Shown in pieces: positions 19,291 to 29,585 of a stretch of 64,000 bases of DNA. The position numbers and the translations under genes are program-made. This DNA comes from Asaia astilbis JCM 15831 (GTDB lineage Bacteria > Pseudomonadota > Alphaproteobacteria > Acetobacterales > Acetobacteraceae). The notes below the pieces were generated by a model, which ran no database searches, was not told the DNA's origin, and was given only the letters and a program-made list of their open reading frames with translations. The stretch spans positions 1 through 64,000 of the forward strand of contig NZ_BAJT01000012.1 in assembly GCF_000613845.1 (NCBI RefSeq). Direction: 5' to 3'. Each line of letters starts with the position of its first letter. The first letter of the stretch is position 1.

Positions 19291-19937
19291 TTGCCACGCT
19301 GCTCACCCCGCCCTTCCTGCTCTGCGCCGGTCTGGCCTATCTGCTCGGCAGCATTCCGTTCGGATTGCTGATCAGCCATATCGGTGGGGCTGGAGATATC
19401 CGTAAGATCGGCTCAGGCAATATCGGCGCGACAAACGTGCTGCGCACGGGACGCAAGGGACTTGCCGCCGCAACGCTTTTACTTGATGGGCTCAAAGGCG
19501 CTCTCGCCGTCCTGGTCGTACAGTTGCTGCTCGATTCCGGCCTGCAGACCGGCATGGCCATCGCGGCTGTAAGCGTCGTTATCGGTCACTGCTTTCCGAT
19601 CTGGCTCGGATTTCGGGGAGGCAAAGGTGTGGCGACGGGGCTCGGCGTCCTCTTTGCTCTTTGCTGGCCGGTCGGTATCGCGTGCTGCATAGTCTGGCTT
19701 GCGATCGCCAAGCTCTCCCACATTTCCTCCGCGGGCGCACTCGCCGCCTTCGCAGTGGCACCCTTCATCATGCCGCCGCTCGCCGAGCAGCCGGTTCACA
19801 GTCCGCTTCCGATTGCGACATTGCTTCTGACACTCCTCATCCTTTTGCGTCATACGAGCAATATCAAGCGTATGCTGCTGGGACGCGAATCGAGAATCAA
19901 CATCGATCCGACCCCGCAGACCAAGCGCGAAATCTGA
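19287..19937 (+). CDS. plsY: Acyl-phosphate:glycerol-3-phosphate acyltransferase
   Basis: A 216-residue inner-membrane enzyme that transfers an acyl chain from acyl phosphate to glycerol 3-phosphate, the first step of phospholipid synthesis. The three family motifs are present: LLGSIPFG with GSGNIGATNVLRTG, GHCFPIWLGFRGGKGVATG, and the hydrophobic segments between them. It overlaps the preceding dihydroorotase-like gene by 4 bases and precedes dprA by 6, so it is embedded in the same transcript. Confidence 0.95.
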   Translation: MIATLLTPPFLLCAGLAYLLGSIPFGLLISHIGGAGDIRKIGSGNIGATNVLRTGRKGLAAATLLLDGLKGALAVLVVQLLLDSGLQTGMAIAAVSVVIGHCFPIWLGFRGGKGVATGLGVLFALCWPVGIACCIVWLAIAKLSHISSAGALAAFAVAPFIMPPLAEQPVHSPLPIATLLLTLLILLRHTSNIKRMLLGRESRINIDPTPQTKREI

Positions 19938-19943
19938 CGGTCG

Positions 19944-21071
19944 ATGACAGCCCTCCTCGCAGGGAACGAGCGCCTCGACAGGGTGCGTCTCGCTCGTACT
20001 GAGGGGATCGGGCCAGTCAATTTCCGCCGTCTTTTGAACGAATATGGCTCGGCAACCGCTGCCATAGAGGCGCTGCCCGAGCGGGCACGCAAGGCAGGGC
20101 GACGGGCCGGGGTCTCGATCCCGTCACGCGAATCGATCTCCGAAGAAGAAGCCGCGCTCGCACGCTTCAGCGGGCGCATGATGGTGCTTGGAGAAAGCGA
20201 TTATCCGCCTCTTCTGGCACGCATTCCTGATGCGCCACCCGTGCTCAGCCTTTGGGGCCGAAGCGATCTTCTTTCCAGACGGTCAATCGGCATTGTCGGC
20301 GCCCGTAATGCCTCGGCAGGGGGGCTCCGCATCGCCGAGGCTCTCAGTGGGGCCCTCGCCCATGAAGACTGCGTGATCGTCTCAGGACTGGCACGCGGAA
20401 TTGATACCGTTGCCCATCGCGCCGCATTGCATCAAGGCATGACGATCGGAGCAGCGGCAGGAGGACTCGACTGCTTCTATCCCCCCGAGAACGAAACTCT
20501 CTACCGTGCTGTCGCCGAGCGAGGCTGCATTGTGACCGAAGCGCCTCTCGGCACGATCCCCCAGGCCCGTCATTTCCCACGGCGAAACCGACTCATCGCC
20601 GGACTCTCTCTTGGTGTCATTCTGGTCGAAGCGGCTCTCCGTTCCGGGACGCTGATCACGGCACGCCTTGCCCTTGAATACGGTCGCGATGTCTTTGCTG
20701 TACCGGGATCGCCCCTCGATCCACGCTCTCGTGGCGGCAACGACCTCATTCGTCAGGGTGCGATCCTGACGGAAACCGCACAGGACGTACTTGCCCAGAT
20801 CGAGAGCGGCACAGGCCCGCGCCTATCCCCGGAATGGACCGGGCTGCCCGGGTTTTCAGAGCCCTGTTCTGCAGGTTTTGCGCCTGCACCTGCTCCGGAT
20901 GAAGTGCGTGACAGGGTTCACGAACTCCTTTCTCCAACAGCCATAGCAGTTGACGACATCGTAACGCGCTGCCAGTTCTCGGTATCCATGGTGCTATCCG
21001 CCCTGTCAGAACTCGAACTTGGCGGCTTAGCGACCTTTCTTCCCGGGGGTCAGGTTGTGCTTTCAACCTGA
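19944..21071 (+). CDS. dprA: DNA-processing protein DprA
   Basis: A 375-residue protein that loads RecA on incoming single-stranded DNA during transformation. It has an N-terminal SAM-like region, a Rossmann-like core with IGIVGARNAS, SGLARGIDTVAHRAAL, HFPRRNRLIAGLS and RSGTLITARLALEYGRDVFAVPG, and a C-terminal winged helix (about residues 310-375). It lies between plsY and topA; dprA-topA adjacency is common in bacteria. With comEC in the same window this supports, but does not prove, natural competence. Confidence 0.95.
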   Translation: MTALLAGNERLDRVRLARTEGIGPVNFRRLLNEYGSATAAIEALPERARKAGRRAGVSIPSRESISEEEAALARFSGRMMVLGESDYPPLLARIPDAPPVLSLWGRSDLLSRRSIGIVGARNASAGGLRIAEALSGALAHEDCVIVSGLARGIDTVAHRAALHQGMTIGAAAGGLDCFYPPENETLYRAVAERGCIVTEAPLGTIPQARHFPRRNRLIAGLSLGVILVEAALRSGTLITARLALEYGRDVFAVPGSPLDPRSRGGNDLIRQGAILTETAQDVLAQIESGTGPRLSPEWTGLPGFSEPCSAGFAPAPAPDEVRDRVHELLSPTAIAVDDIVTRCQFSVSMVLSALSELELGGLATFLPGGQVVLST

Positions 21072-21112
21072 GTCGCGGGTTCTGTGCAGGCCGGAGCGGT
21101 TCTGGAGTAGTG

Positions 21113-23841
21113 ATGACTGATGTCGTAGTGGTCGAGAGCCCGGCAAAAGCAAAGACCATCAACAAATATCTGGCGATAATTTCATCGTTCTGGCATCCTT
21201 CGGCCACGTCCGCGACCTGCCGCCCAAAGACGGCAGCGTGCGTCCCGATGAAAATTTTGCCATGGACTGGCAGACCGATGAACGCGGCGCAAAGCAGATG
21301 GCGACCATCGCCAAGGCCGTTAAAAACGCTGGCACGCTCTATCTCGCCACTGACCCGGATCGCGAAGGCGAGGCGATCTCGTGGCATGTGCGCGCCGCAC
21401 TGGAAGAAAAAAATCTGCTGCGCGGCAAGAACGTGCAGCGCGTCACGTTCAACGAGATCACGAAGTCGGCTGTACAAACGGCCATGGCCAACCCGCGTGA
21501 GCTCGATCAGCCCCTGATCGATGCCTATATGGCGCGACGTGCCCTCGATTATCTGGTTGGCTTTACCCTGTCGCCTGTCTTGTGGCGCAAACTGCCGGGC
21601 AGCCGCAGTGCAGGGCGCGTGCAATCGGTCGCCTTGCGTCTGATCTGCGAGCGTGAAGCTGAAATCGAGGTTTTCAAGAGCCGTGAATACTGGTCGATCA
21701 CAGGATCATTTGCGACACCGCGCAATGCTGCCTTCTCAGCTCGATTGACCCATCTGGAAGGGCGCAAGCTCGATCAGTTCGACCTCGATAATGCCGAGAA
21801 GGCCCACGCAGCGCGTGACCTCGTTGCGAAGACGGCCTTTGCCGTCCGCTCGGTCGAACGCAAAAAGGCCAAGCGTAACCCGCCAGCTCCTTTCACGACC
21901 TCGACGCTCCAGCAAGAAGCCTCGCGCAAGATCGGCATGAGTGCCCAATCGACCATGCGCGCAGCCCAGCAGCTCTATGAAGGGGTCGATCTGGGCGGGG
22001 AAACGGTCGGCCTCATCACCTATATGCGTACCGATGGCGTGACGATGGCCTCTGAGGCAATCACCGCCATACGTGCCATGATCGGCGACTCTTATGGCGC
22101 CCGCTACCTGCCCGAAAAGCCTCGCGTCTATACGAGCAAGGCCAAGAATGCTCAGGAAGCGCACGAAGCCATCCGCCCCACCGATGTGAGCCGAACCCCC
22201 GAATCGATGGCCCGCCATCTTTCGGGCGAGCAGATGCGACTCTATGAACTGGTGTGGAAGCGCGCTGTTGCCTCGCAGATGCAATCGGCAGAGCTCGATC
22301 AGGTTGTCGTCGATCTGACGGACTCGACCAGCCGGACTGTCTTGCGTGCGAATGGCTCGATCATCGCGTTTGAGGGCTTCCTCAAGCTCTATACCGAAGG
22401 TCGGGACGACACGAAGACTGACGACGATGAAGGCCGCGTCCTGCCCGCGATGAACGAGGGAGAGAGCGTCTCCACCAGAAACGTCGAGGCGGATCAGCAT
22501 TTCACCCAGCCGCCACCGCGCTTTTCCGAAGCGAGTCTGGTCAAACGCATGGAAGAGATCGGCATCGGTCGCCCTTCGACCTATGCTCGATCCTCGGCGT
22601 GCTGCGTGACCGTAATTACGTTCGACTCGATGCGCGACGCTTCATTCCCGAAGACCGCGGCCGTCTCGTGACCGCGTTCCTGACCTCTTTCTTCGAGCGC
22701 TATGTCGATACTGACTTCACAGCCACCCTCGAAGAACAGCTGGACGATATCTCTGACGGCCGTGCCGACTGGCACGACATCATGGCCGCCTTCTGGCGCG
22801 ACTTCTCCGCTGCCGTCGCCCAGACGAAGGATCTGAAAATCTCCGACGTCATCGACGCGCTCGATGAGGATCTGGGATCCCATTTTTTCCCAGGCCGCGA
22901 AGATGGTGCGGATCCGCGTCAATGCACCGCTTGCGGCACAGGGCGCCTGGGACTGCGTCTGGGCAAGTTCGGCGCTTTTATCGGCTGCTCGAACTACCCA
23001 ACCTGTCAGTTCACGCGTCGACTGGTCGCCGAAGATGGCGGCGAAGGCGAAACCCTCAAAGAGGGCATGAAGTCTCTCGGGCAGGATCCGGAAACCGGAG
23101 AGGAGGTCACGGTACGTCGCGGCCCCTACGGGCTTTACATCCAGCGCGGCGAAGCCGATCCCGATAACAAGAAAATCAAACCCAAGCGCACCACCATCCC
23201 GAAGGTCTGGAGGGCGACAAGCTGACGCTCGACAAGGCGCTTGGCCTGCTTTCCCTGCCGCGCAAGCTCGGCCTGCATCCCGAGACCGGCGATATGATCG
23301 AAGCAGGGCTTGGCCGCTTTGGGCCCTACGTCAAAATGGGCGCCATTTTCGGAACGCTGGATGCCGATGATGACGTTCTGACGGTAGGCCTCAACCGGGC
23401 CATCGATTCGCTTGCCAAGAAAATGGCTTCGATCCGCACGCTCGGAGCCCACCCCAAGGACGGGGAAGCCGTCATGATCCGTAAGGGTCGTTTCGGGCCT
23501 TATGTCCAGCACGGGCAAGTCGTCGCCAATCTGGCCAAAGGCCAGTCCATGGACGACGTGTCGCTCGAAGAAGCCCTCGCGCTTCTGCTCGAGAAAGGCA
23601 AACCTCTCAAGGCCAAGGGAAAAGCGACCCGCAAGAGCAGCAGCAAAGCCTCGCCCAGCGACAGCAGTGCCGACAAGGCCGCCCCTAAGAAGAAAGCGAC
23701 CGCCAAAACGGCCTCAACAAAGAAACCAGATGCTAAAAAGCAGAGAGTCCCAGAAAGAAGAGCGAAACGGCGACAACCAAGACGAAAACAACAAAGAAAT
23801 CTGCAGAAGCCCAGACAACAGATGGTGATGATATCTTCTGA
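21113..23841 (+). CDS. topA: DNA topoisomerase I (four apparent frameshifts)
   Basis: Type IA topoisomerase relaxing negative supercoils, about 910 residues when repaired. It has a Toprim domain (VVVESPAKAKTINKYL... LATDPDREGEAISWH), the active-site tyrosine in GLITYMRTDGV, a zinc-finger module (CTACGTG...CSNYPTC), two further repeat blocks of the GRFGPYVQ type and a Lys/Ala-rich tail ending DGDDIF. The frame breaks near 21172 (missing G), 22586 (missing C), 23204 (missing G) and 23740 (missing G). Each repair restores conserved sequence, and the four together restore a length divisible by three. The gene is essential, so the breaks are almost certainly errors. The ATG at 21113 has GGAG upstream. 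Confidence 0.92.
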
Positions 23842-24033
23842 CAAGCGTTTTTAACGCCACAGTCTGTGGCGAAAACGTCGCTCTCCCTGCCAGACTCTCT
23901 ATCGCGGCCCGCTGAAGGCCGCTAAAGTGAAAGCCTGTTGGGGAAGCCATCTTCCTGATGGTCAAGGTCACTGGCTCTGAAACACGCTTCTTTCTTGTCT
24001 GGCCCGCTTCCCCTGAAATTCGCTCGGGGAGGC

Positions 24034-25578
24034 ATGCGTGTCCTTCTGGCCGTGAGCCTGTCCGTCTGGCTCGGAACGGCTCAGGCGGCAGAAAATGCAT
24101 CACTCGATACCGGGTTGCTGAGTTCAGTTCTGTCGAGCGCTTTCCGCTTCCTGAACCCGCGCACGCTCGAAGTCCATTCGAGCCGCACTTACTGCCTGTG
24201 GGGTCTCGATGGTCTGACAGCAATCGATCCTTCAATCACGATTGCCGAGCCCCCTCACGATCCCAAGAAGCCCGCAACGCTGCGCCTGACCATCGGTCAG
24301 AAAGTCGTTTCCGAGGTCAACGAACCGGCAGAGAACGACACGCTCGAATGGGTCAAAATCATCGTCTCGACCATGGACGCGTCGTGGCAGGGTTCCGCAG
24401 CCCTTCGTGATGCAGGACGCGATGCGCTGTTGCAGAGCTTCTTTGACGAGCTTTTCAATCATCTCGACCCTTACTCGCGCTACGTCGCCCCGACACCCGC
24501 AGGCGATGATCGGGCAAACCGTACGGGCGCGCAGGCAGATGTGGGTCTTACCCTAACACGTGACGGCTCGACCCTGATCGTCAGCGCCCTCAACGCCAAC
24601 GGCCCGGCCTGGGCAGCAGGCGCCAATATTGGCCAGAGACTTCTCGCAGTCGATGGCCGCGCCACCCGCAATCAGGATCCGGCAACCGTCGAGTCCTGGT
24701 TGAAGGGCGCTCCGGGAACGAAGGTCAAACTTCTCCTGGCCGACCCGGGCTACCATGGAACAGCGATTCATCTGGAGCGTCAGGTCGTTCCGCCCCAGAC
24801 GGTGTTTGCCAGCATGCGCGAACATGTCGCCGTGTTCCGCATCTCCTCTTTCTCGTCCGATACGGCGGAAGAGCTCAGCCAGAACATCGATCAGGCGCTC
24901 GAAGACAAGAAACTGTCTGGTCTGATCCTCGATCTGCGCGGCGATCGTGGGGGCGTGTTGCAACAGGCCGTCACCGCAACCGCCTTGCTGCTCGACCGGG
25001 GCATCGCCGTCGTCACCAAGGGACGCGACCCGAAATCCAATCATATCTGGGCTGTGCAGGGCGGCGATATGACCCATGGATTGCCCGTGATCGCCCTTGT
25101 CGACGGACGCACGGCAAGCGCCGCCGAGATCATGGCGGCAGCCCTGGCGGATCACCGCCGCGCCGTCGTCATCGGCAGCGCGACACTCGGCAAAGGACTG
25201 GTGCAGGCTGTCGGGCAAATGCCCGATGGTGGCGAGCTCTTCGTCACCTGGAGCCGCGTTCTGGCTCCTCTCGGCTGGCCGCTTCAGGGTCTGGGCGTCA
25301 CGCCTCAGATCTGCACCTCACGCGGAGCTCAGGCGCTCGACCAGCAATTACAGTCTTTGGCTCAGGGCAAGCTTCTGGATGCCGAGAGTGTCACGGCGAG
25401 CCGTGCCCTGCGCTTTCCTGTCTCGGTATCCCGCATTCTCGACATCCGACGTCATTGTCCAGCGGCCCTCGGGACCGATGCCGATCTCGATACAGCATCG
25501 CTGCTGTTACAGCGCCCCGACAGCTACAAGGCGGCACTTTCAGCCATGCCCGACGATATGGACGACGCCAAACCATGA
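24034..25578 (+). CDS. S41-family C-terminal processing peptidase
   Basis: About 514 residues with a signal peptide (MRVLLAVSLSVWLGTAQA). It contains a PDZ domain (about residues 150-240) and a peptidase S41 domain with the catalytic Ser in DGRTASAAEIMAAAL and Lys in SATLGKGLVQ. CtpA-like proteases trim periplasmic or membrane proteins from the C-terminus. The ATG at 24034 sits very close to a GGGGAGG; an in-frame TTG at 23995 would give a less signal-like start. It overlaps the DUF1491 gene by 4 bases. Confidence 0.87.
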   Translation: MRVLLAVSLSVWLGTAQAAENASLDTGLLSSVLSSAFRFLNPRTLEVHSSRTYCLWGLDGLTAIDPSITIAEPPHDPKKPATLRLTIGQKVVSEVNEPAENDTLEWVKIIVSTMDASWQGSAALRDAGRDALLQSFFDELFNHLDPYSRYVAPTPAGDDRANRTGAQADVGLTLTRDGSTLIVSALNANGPAWAAGANIGQRLLAVDGRATRNQDPATVESWLKGAPGTKVKLLLADPGYHGTAIHLERQVVPPQTVFASMREHVAVFRISSFSSDTAEELSQNIDQALEDKKLSGLILDLRGDRGGVLQQAVTATALLLDRGIAVVTKGRDPKSNHIWAVQGGDMTHGLPVIALVDGRTASAAEIMAAALADHRRAVVIGSATLGKGLVQAVGQMPDGGELFVTWSRVLAPLGWPLQGLGVTPQICTSRGAQALDQQLQSLAQGKLLDAESVTASRALRFPVSVSRILDIRRHCPAALGTDADLDTASLLLQRPDSYKAALSAMPDDMDDAKP

Positions 25579-25907
25579 CCGAAAACCGCCTCAAATCCGG
25601 TTTCTGGGCACGTGGTCTGATGAGGCTCGTCGAGACGCAGGGTGGCTCGGCCATGATGCTCAAACGCGGGGATGACGATGCCGGGGCCGTCGTGATCGTC
25701 CTCGCAGACAGAAATGACAGGCAGGCCATCCTGCGCGAATCAGCCTTGGGCGAAGGGTGGGACCGCATCCTGATGGAATCGTCGGACGCGCTGGAAACCT
25801 ATCTCGACCGACAAAAACGCTATGATCCGGATCTATGGATTCTCGAGTTTACACTCGATGATATCGAGACACCGATCGAGAAAATCCTGCCCAACCGGAG
25901 AGGGTGA
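25575..25907 (+). CDS. DUF1491-family protein
   Basis: 110 residues matching the alphaproteobacterial DUF1491 pattern (LKSGFWARGLMRLVE, then a beta-rich centre and DLWILEFTLDDIETPIEKIL at the end). The function is unknown; it is probably cytoplasmic. It is translationally coupled to the S41 peptidase gene by an ATGA overlap. The 230 bases that follow, up to the OmpA-family gene, contain a TATAAT at 25914-25919 but no matching -35 that I can see. Confidence 0.8.
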   Translation: MTENRLKSGFWARGLMRLVETQGGSAMMLKRGDDDAGAVVIVLADRNDRQAILRESALGEGWDRILMESSDALETYLDRQKRYDPDLWILEFTLDDIETPIEKILPNRRG

Positions 25908-26138
25908 TGGGGCTATAATGAGCTGCCAGGCTGCAGGACCGATCCTGAAGAGTGTTGCAACCATCCCACACTCACGAGAGGAAGACAGAACGTCGCGTCA
26001 AGGCAAATGCACCCTTGCCTGAAACATGCGTTGCACAGGGATGACAGTTCAGCGAAAAGACGGCATTCAGATCGCTGCGGACGGCTGCTTTGCAAGCCTC
26101 CTCTCAGTCTGCCGCGTGAAAAGGATGGAGAAGACGAT

Positions 26139-27348
26139 ATGACGCTGGAACACCGACCGAGCGGTGAAACCGTTTACCGCCCGTTGTCCGATGTCCCGCA
26201 GGCGGTCGGATCGCTCTCCCGACTTTTCCGCAGGAGCATTCTGAGCCTTACCGCACTGGGCGGTCTTTACCTTGCCGCGGCACCGGCTCAAGCACAGGTC
26301 GTCAAAGGCCTTTATGTGGCAGGCTCAGGCGGCGCGAGCTTCAATCAGGATCAGACGGTTCGCCTGTCCCCTGTCCTTCCGAGCGGCCGCGATCATTATG
26401 ACGCAGGCGTCACCGGATTGGGCTCGGTCGGCTGGGGTCTCGGCAACGGTTTCCGTGTGGAAGTCGAAGGCAATTATCGGAACAATCGCCTGCAGCAGTT
26501 CAAATCGAGCTATTTCCCATCTGCTGCTGGCGGCCGTCAGCAGCAATACGGTGCGATGGTCAACGCCCTGTTCGACATGGATATCGGCGCTAACTGGGTC
26601 TATCCGTATTTCGGCGCAGGTGTTGGCTATGGCTGGCAGGCTATGAAGCTTCGGTGCGCGCGCCTAATAACTATCTGAACCAGACCATCGGCGGCACCAC
26701 CGGAAACTTCGCCTATCAAGCATTTTCGGCCTGTCCTTTCCGGTACCTTTCGCGGTCGGCCTCTCTTTCACCACCGAATATCGCTTCTATTCGCTGCTCG
26801 GCCCTAACGGTCATTATGCGCGTGGCTATGGCAGCATCGGCGGGTACGATGCGCCCCGCCCGGCCGGAGCGATGGAAGGCAACCGCGTCACGCGCAATGA
26901 TTTCAATCATTCGCTGCTGCTCGGTCTGCGCTACGAGTTCAATCCGGCACCGCCGCCGCCTCCTGTTGTTCCTGTCGTCACAGCACCGGCCCCGGCCCCG
27001 GCACGCAGCTATCTGGTGTTCTTCGATTGGGATCGTGCTGATCTGACAGAGCGCGCCCGTTCGATCGTTGGGACAGCGGCTCAGAACTCGACCCACACGC
27101 AGCTCACGCGCATCGAAGTCAATGGCTACACGGATAACAGCGCCGCTCATCCCGGAGCACGTGGTGCCAGCTACAACATGAAGCTGTCCCTGCGCCGTGC
27201 CGATGCGGTCCGCGCAGAGCTGATTCGCGATGGCGTGCCGGGCGGTCTGATCGTGACCAAGGGCTTTGGTGAGAGCAATCCGCTGGTTCAGACGGGCGCC
27301 AACACCCGCGAGCCCCAGAACCGCCGCGTCGAGATCGTTCTCCACTAA
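26139..27348 (+). CDS. OmpA-family outer membrane protein (two apparent frameshifts)
   Basis: About 403 residues when repaired. It has an unusually long N-terminal region before a hydrophobic segment ending AAAPAQAQ, an eight-strand-like beta-barrel part (GLYVAGSGGASFN... LGLRYEF), a Pro-rich linker (PPPPPVVPVVTAPAPAPA) and a C-terminal OmpA peptidoglycan-binding domain (VFFDWDRADLTERA... NGYTDNS... LSLRRADAVRAEL... NRRVEIVLH). The frame breaks near 26640 (missing G) and 26725 (missing T in a TTTT run). It likely tethers the outer membrane to the wall. The ATG has GGAGAAG upstream. A terminator follows. Confidence 0.88.
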
Positions 27349-27380
27349 AACCCGACAGAAAGGGCATCTTCCTTCCTGAC

Positions 27381-27407
27381 AAAAAAGAGGCTAATGCCCT
27401 CTTTTTT
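27381..27407. terminator. Bidirectional terminator between the OmpA-family gene and cysK
   Basis: AAAAAAGAGG (27381-27390) pairs with CCTCTTTTTT (27398-27407) around a short loop, giving A and T tracts on both sides. It lies between convergent stops, so it can terminate both transcripts. Confidence 0.85.
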
Positions 27408-27427
27408 ATGTCCGGTTCGCCGCTGTC

Positions 27428-28428
27428 TCAGACCAGCCCGTTAAAGAGCGACGTGGAAAGATAGCGCTCGGCAAATGACGGGACGATCGACACGATGGTC
27501 TTGCCCGCATTCTCGTCGCGCTGCGCCAGAGCCAGAGCTGCATGAAGCGCAGCCCCCGAGGAAATCCCGATCGGTATGCCCTCGATGCGCGCACAGCGAC
27601 GCGCCGCCGCCATGGCGTCCCGCTCTGAAACGGCGAGAACCCCGTCGAGGATCGACGAATCCAGGGTATTGGGACAAAATCCGGGGCCGATGCCCTGAAT
27701 GCCGTGAGGACCCGGATCGTCGCCGTTCAGCACGGCACTCTCTGCAGGCTCGACACCCCAGCATTGCAGGGACGATTTCCTCGGCTTGAGCTTCCGAGCG
27801 ATCCCGGTCAGCGTTCCCCCGGTACCGACACCGGCAACGACAACATCCACGCCCCCTTGCGTATCCTCCAGATCTCCTCGGCTGTCGTGAGCGCATGGAT
27901 TTCAGGATTGGCCGGATTGTCGAACTGGCTTGGCATCCAGGCATCCGGCAGGGACGCAACAAGCTCTTCCGCACGCAGGATGGCTCCAGCCATACCCCGT
28001 GCAGCTGGAGTCAGTTCAAGCTGGGCATCCATGAGGCGAAGCATCTTGCGACGTTCGATCGACGCGCTCTCCGGCATTGTGACGATCAGACGATACCCCA
28101 GAGCTGCGGAGGCAAAGGCCAGAGAAATTCCTGTGTTGCCTGAGGTAGGCTCGACCAGGACCGTCCGGCCCGGTGTGATCTCGCCGCGCGCTTCAGCCTG
28201 CTGGATAAGGGCCAGGCCGATGCGGTCCTTGACTGAGCCCAGAGGATTGAAGAATTCCAGTTTAAGCAGGAGACGCGCCTTGAGGTCGTCTGCTTCTGTC
28301 AGACGAGGCACGGCAACGAGAGGCGTGCCCCCGACGGTCTCGAGAATGGACTCAAAGACCCGCCCTCTCGGAGCGGCGTAACGGGATGTGAAATCCCCTT
28401 CCTGCGGCGGCACCAATCGGGTCGTCAT
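27428..28428 (-). CDS. cysK: Cysteine synthase (O-acetylserine sulfhydrylase; one apparent frameshift)
   Basis: A PLP enzyme making cysteine from O-acetylserine and sulfide, about 333 residues when repaired. The PLP lysine lies in NPLGSVKDRIG; the phosphate and substrate loops are EPTSGNTGI and GVGTGGTLTGIARKLK. The C-terminus ends in PSFAERYLSTSLF. The frame breaks near 27868, one G missing in a TGGGAGG context; the correct frame then reads EDTQGGVDVVVAGVGTGG. The ATG at 28428 has AAGGAA upstream. It is divergent from an Rrf2-type regulator, a common arrangement for sulfur-regulated cysteine synthase genes. Confidence 0.92.
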
Positions 28429-28540
28429 GAGCAATTCCTTCGTTCGATACAGCAAGGCGGATAGTCCCGCGATGCAAGACTGTGTTTTCTCGACAATAAC
28501 TGCTACATAACGCGTAATTTGTCATTGAGGAAAAATTTGC

Positions 28541-28990
28541 ATGTATCTCCGCAGGGATAGGGCGATGATTGCCGTGATTATCATGGTTGATGTGGCCTTC
28601 CATGCTGGCCGGTCCAGCCTCGTCAGCGGCGGGGACATCGCCGAGCGCGCAGGTCTGGCCCGTCGTGGAATCGAGCCGCTGCTACAGGCTCTCTCACGGT
28701 CGAGCCTGCTTGAAAGCGTGCGCGGCCCGCGCGGTGGGTATCGTCTGGGGCGCCCCCAGCGCGACATCGGTCTCGACGAGATCGTGCGTGTCGTCGTTTC
28801 GGAAGATGTGGGAGCGGAAGAGACGGCCCAGGGGGCGCTTTATCGCAATGTGATCGAACCCTGCTGGCAGGTTCTCGATGAGACGGTCCGCGGCGAAATG
28901 GCGGCGCTCACTCTTGAGGAAATGGTTCGTCGAGCTGAAGCTGCCGGGCTGCGTCGCCCGGTTCACGAACCGATCTCGTTTTCGATCTAG
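28541..28990 (+). CDS. Rrf2-family transcriptional regulator
   Basis: 149 residues with the Rrf2 winged-helix pattern (ISGGDIAERAGLARRGIEPLLQAL-like block, then SVRGPRGGYRLGR). The usual three clustered cysteines that hold an Fe-S cluster in IscR or NsrR are absent; only one Cys is present (EPCWQ). In this it resembles CymR-type members, which sense cysteine metabolism through CysK. Because it is divergent from cysK across 112 bases, I infer that it controls cysteine synthesis; the operator was not identified. The ribosome binding site TGAGGA precedes ATG. Confidence 0.85.
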   Translation: MYLRRDRAMIAVIIMVDVAFHAGRSSLVSGGDIAERAGLARRGIEPLLQALSRSSLLESVRGPRGGYRLGRPQRDIGLDEIVRVVVSEDVGAEETAQGALYRNVIEPCWQVLDETVRGEMAALTLEEMVRRAEAAGLRRPVHEPISFSI

Positions 28991-29005
28991 ACGATCGCCG
29001 AACGA

Positions 29006-29036
29006 TGCTGCTTCTCGTCAATCGGGAGAAGCAGCA
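29006..29036. terminator. Hairpin between convergent genes
   Basis: TGCTGCTTCTC (29006-29016) pairs perfectly with GAGAAGCAGCA (29026-29036) around a 9-base loop. It sits between the Rrf2 gene stop and the reverse-strand lipoprotein gene stop. There is no long T tract, so I infer a transcript-end hairpin rather than a strong terminator. Confidence 0.55.
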
Positions 29037-29045
29037 GGACCGGAC

Positions 29046-29585
29046 TTACTTCTTGGCTGTTTTGCGACGGGCCGTGCTGTGCTTAGCCACAGGCTTCTTG
29101 GCAGCAGGGGCCACAACGGCTGGTGCCGGCGGTGCAGCAACAGTGACACCGGTTGCATCGACAACGGCGTTGACGGTCAGCTTGCCGCGCTTTTCGGTCC
29201 CACCCGGGATCAGGATCGCCGTGAAGCTGTCCTTGCCAGCATAGGCGGTGCTGGGCGTGTAGGTGATGTAGGTGTGATCGTCGAAATTATACATGAAGGC
29301 CTTGCCATGCTCGGGAGCAGGCGAGACGCCGAAAGAGCGATAATTGGTATTGCCCGGCTTCTGGACCGACAGGGCACAAAGTCCATCATCGCTTCGCACC
29401 GTCATATCTACGCTCATGCTGCCATCGGGCGCCGTCTTGACCGGCGTCGTCTTACAGACAGCAGAGACTTTCTGATAGCCGAAAGGATTGGGAGGCACGA
29501 CGCGCTGCACAATGGGCGTTTGCGCACAGGCCGCCAAAGTCAGGGCCGAAACGAGAGTAATTGCAGAACCACGCAGTCGCACCAT
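29046..29585 (-). CDS. Lipoprotein with Ig-like segment and Lys-rich tail, function unknown
   Basis: 179 residues with a lipoprotein signal (MVRLRGSAITLVSALTLAAC, lipobox LAAC). The middle contains YITYTPSTAYAGKDSFTAILI, which resembles the YTP...GxDSF motif of bacterial Ig/cadherin-like repeats. The C-terminus is Pro/Ala rich and then strongly basic (KKPVAKHSTARRKTAKK). ATG at 29585 is preferred over a start 18 bases earlier because it gives a compact signal. The neighbouring divergent gene also encodes an exported protein with a basic tail. I cannot assign a role; binding to anionic wall or surface polymers is a guess. Confidence 0.6.
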   Translation of the reverse strand: MVRLRGSAITLVSALTLAACAQTPIVQRVVPPNPFGYQKVSAVCKTTPVKTAPDGSMSVDMTVRSDDGLCALSVQKPGNTNYRSFGVSPAPEHGKAFMYNFDDHTYITYTPSTAYAGKDSFTAILIPGGTEKRGKLTVNAVVDATGVTVAAPPAPAVVAPAAKKPVAKHSTARRKTAKK

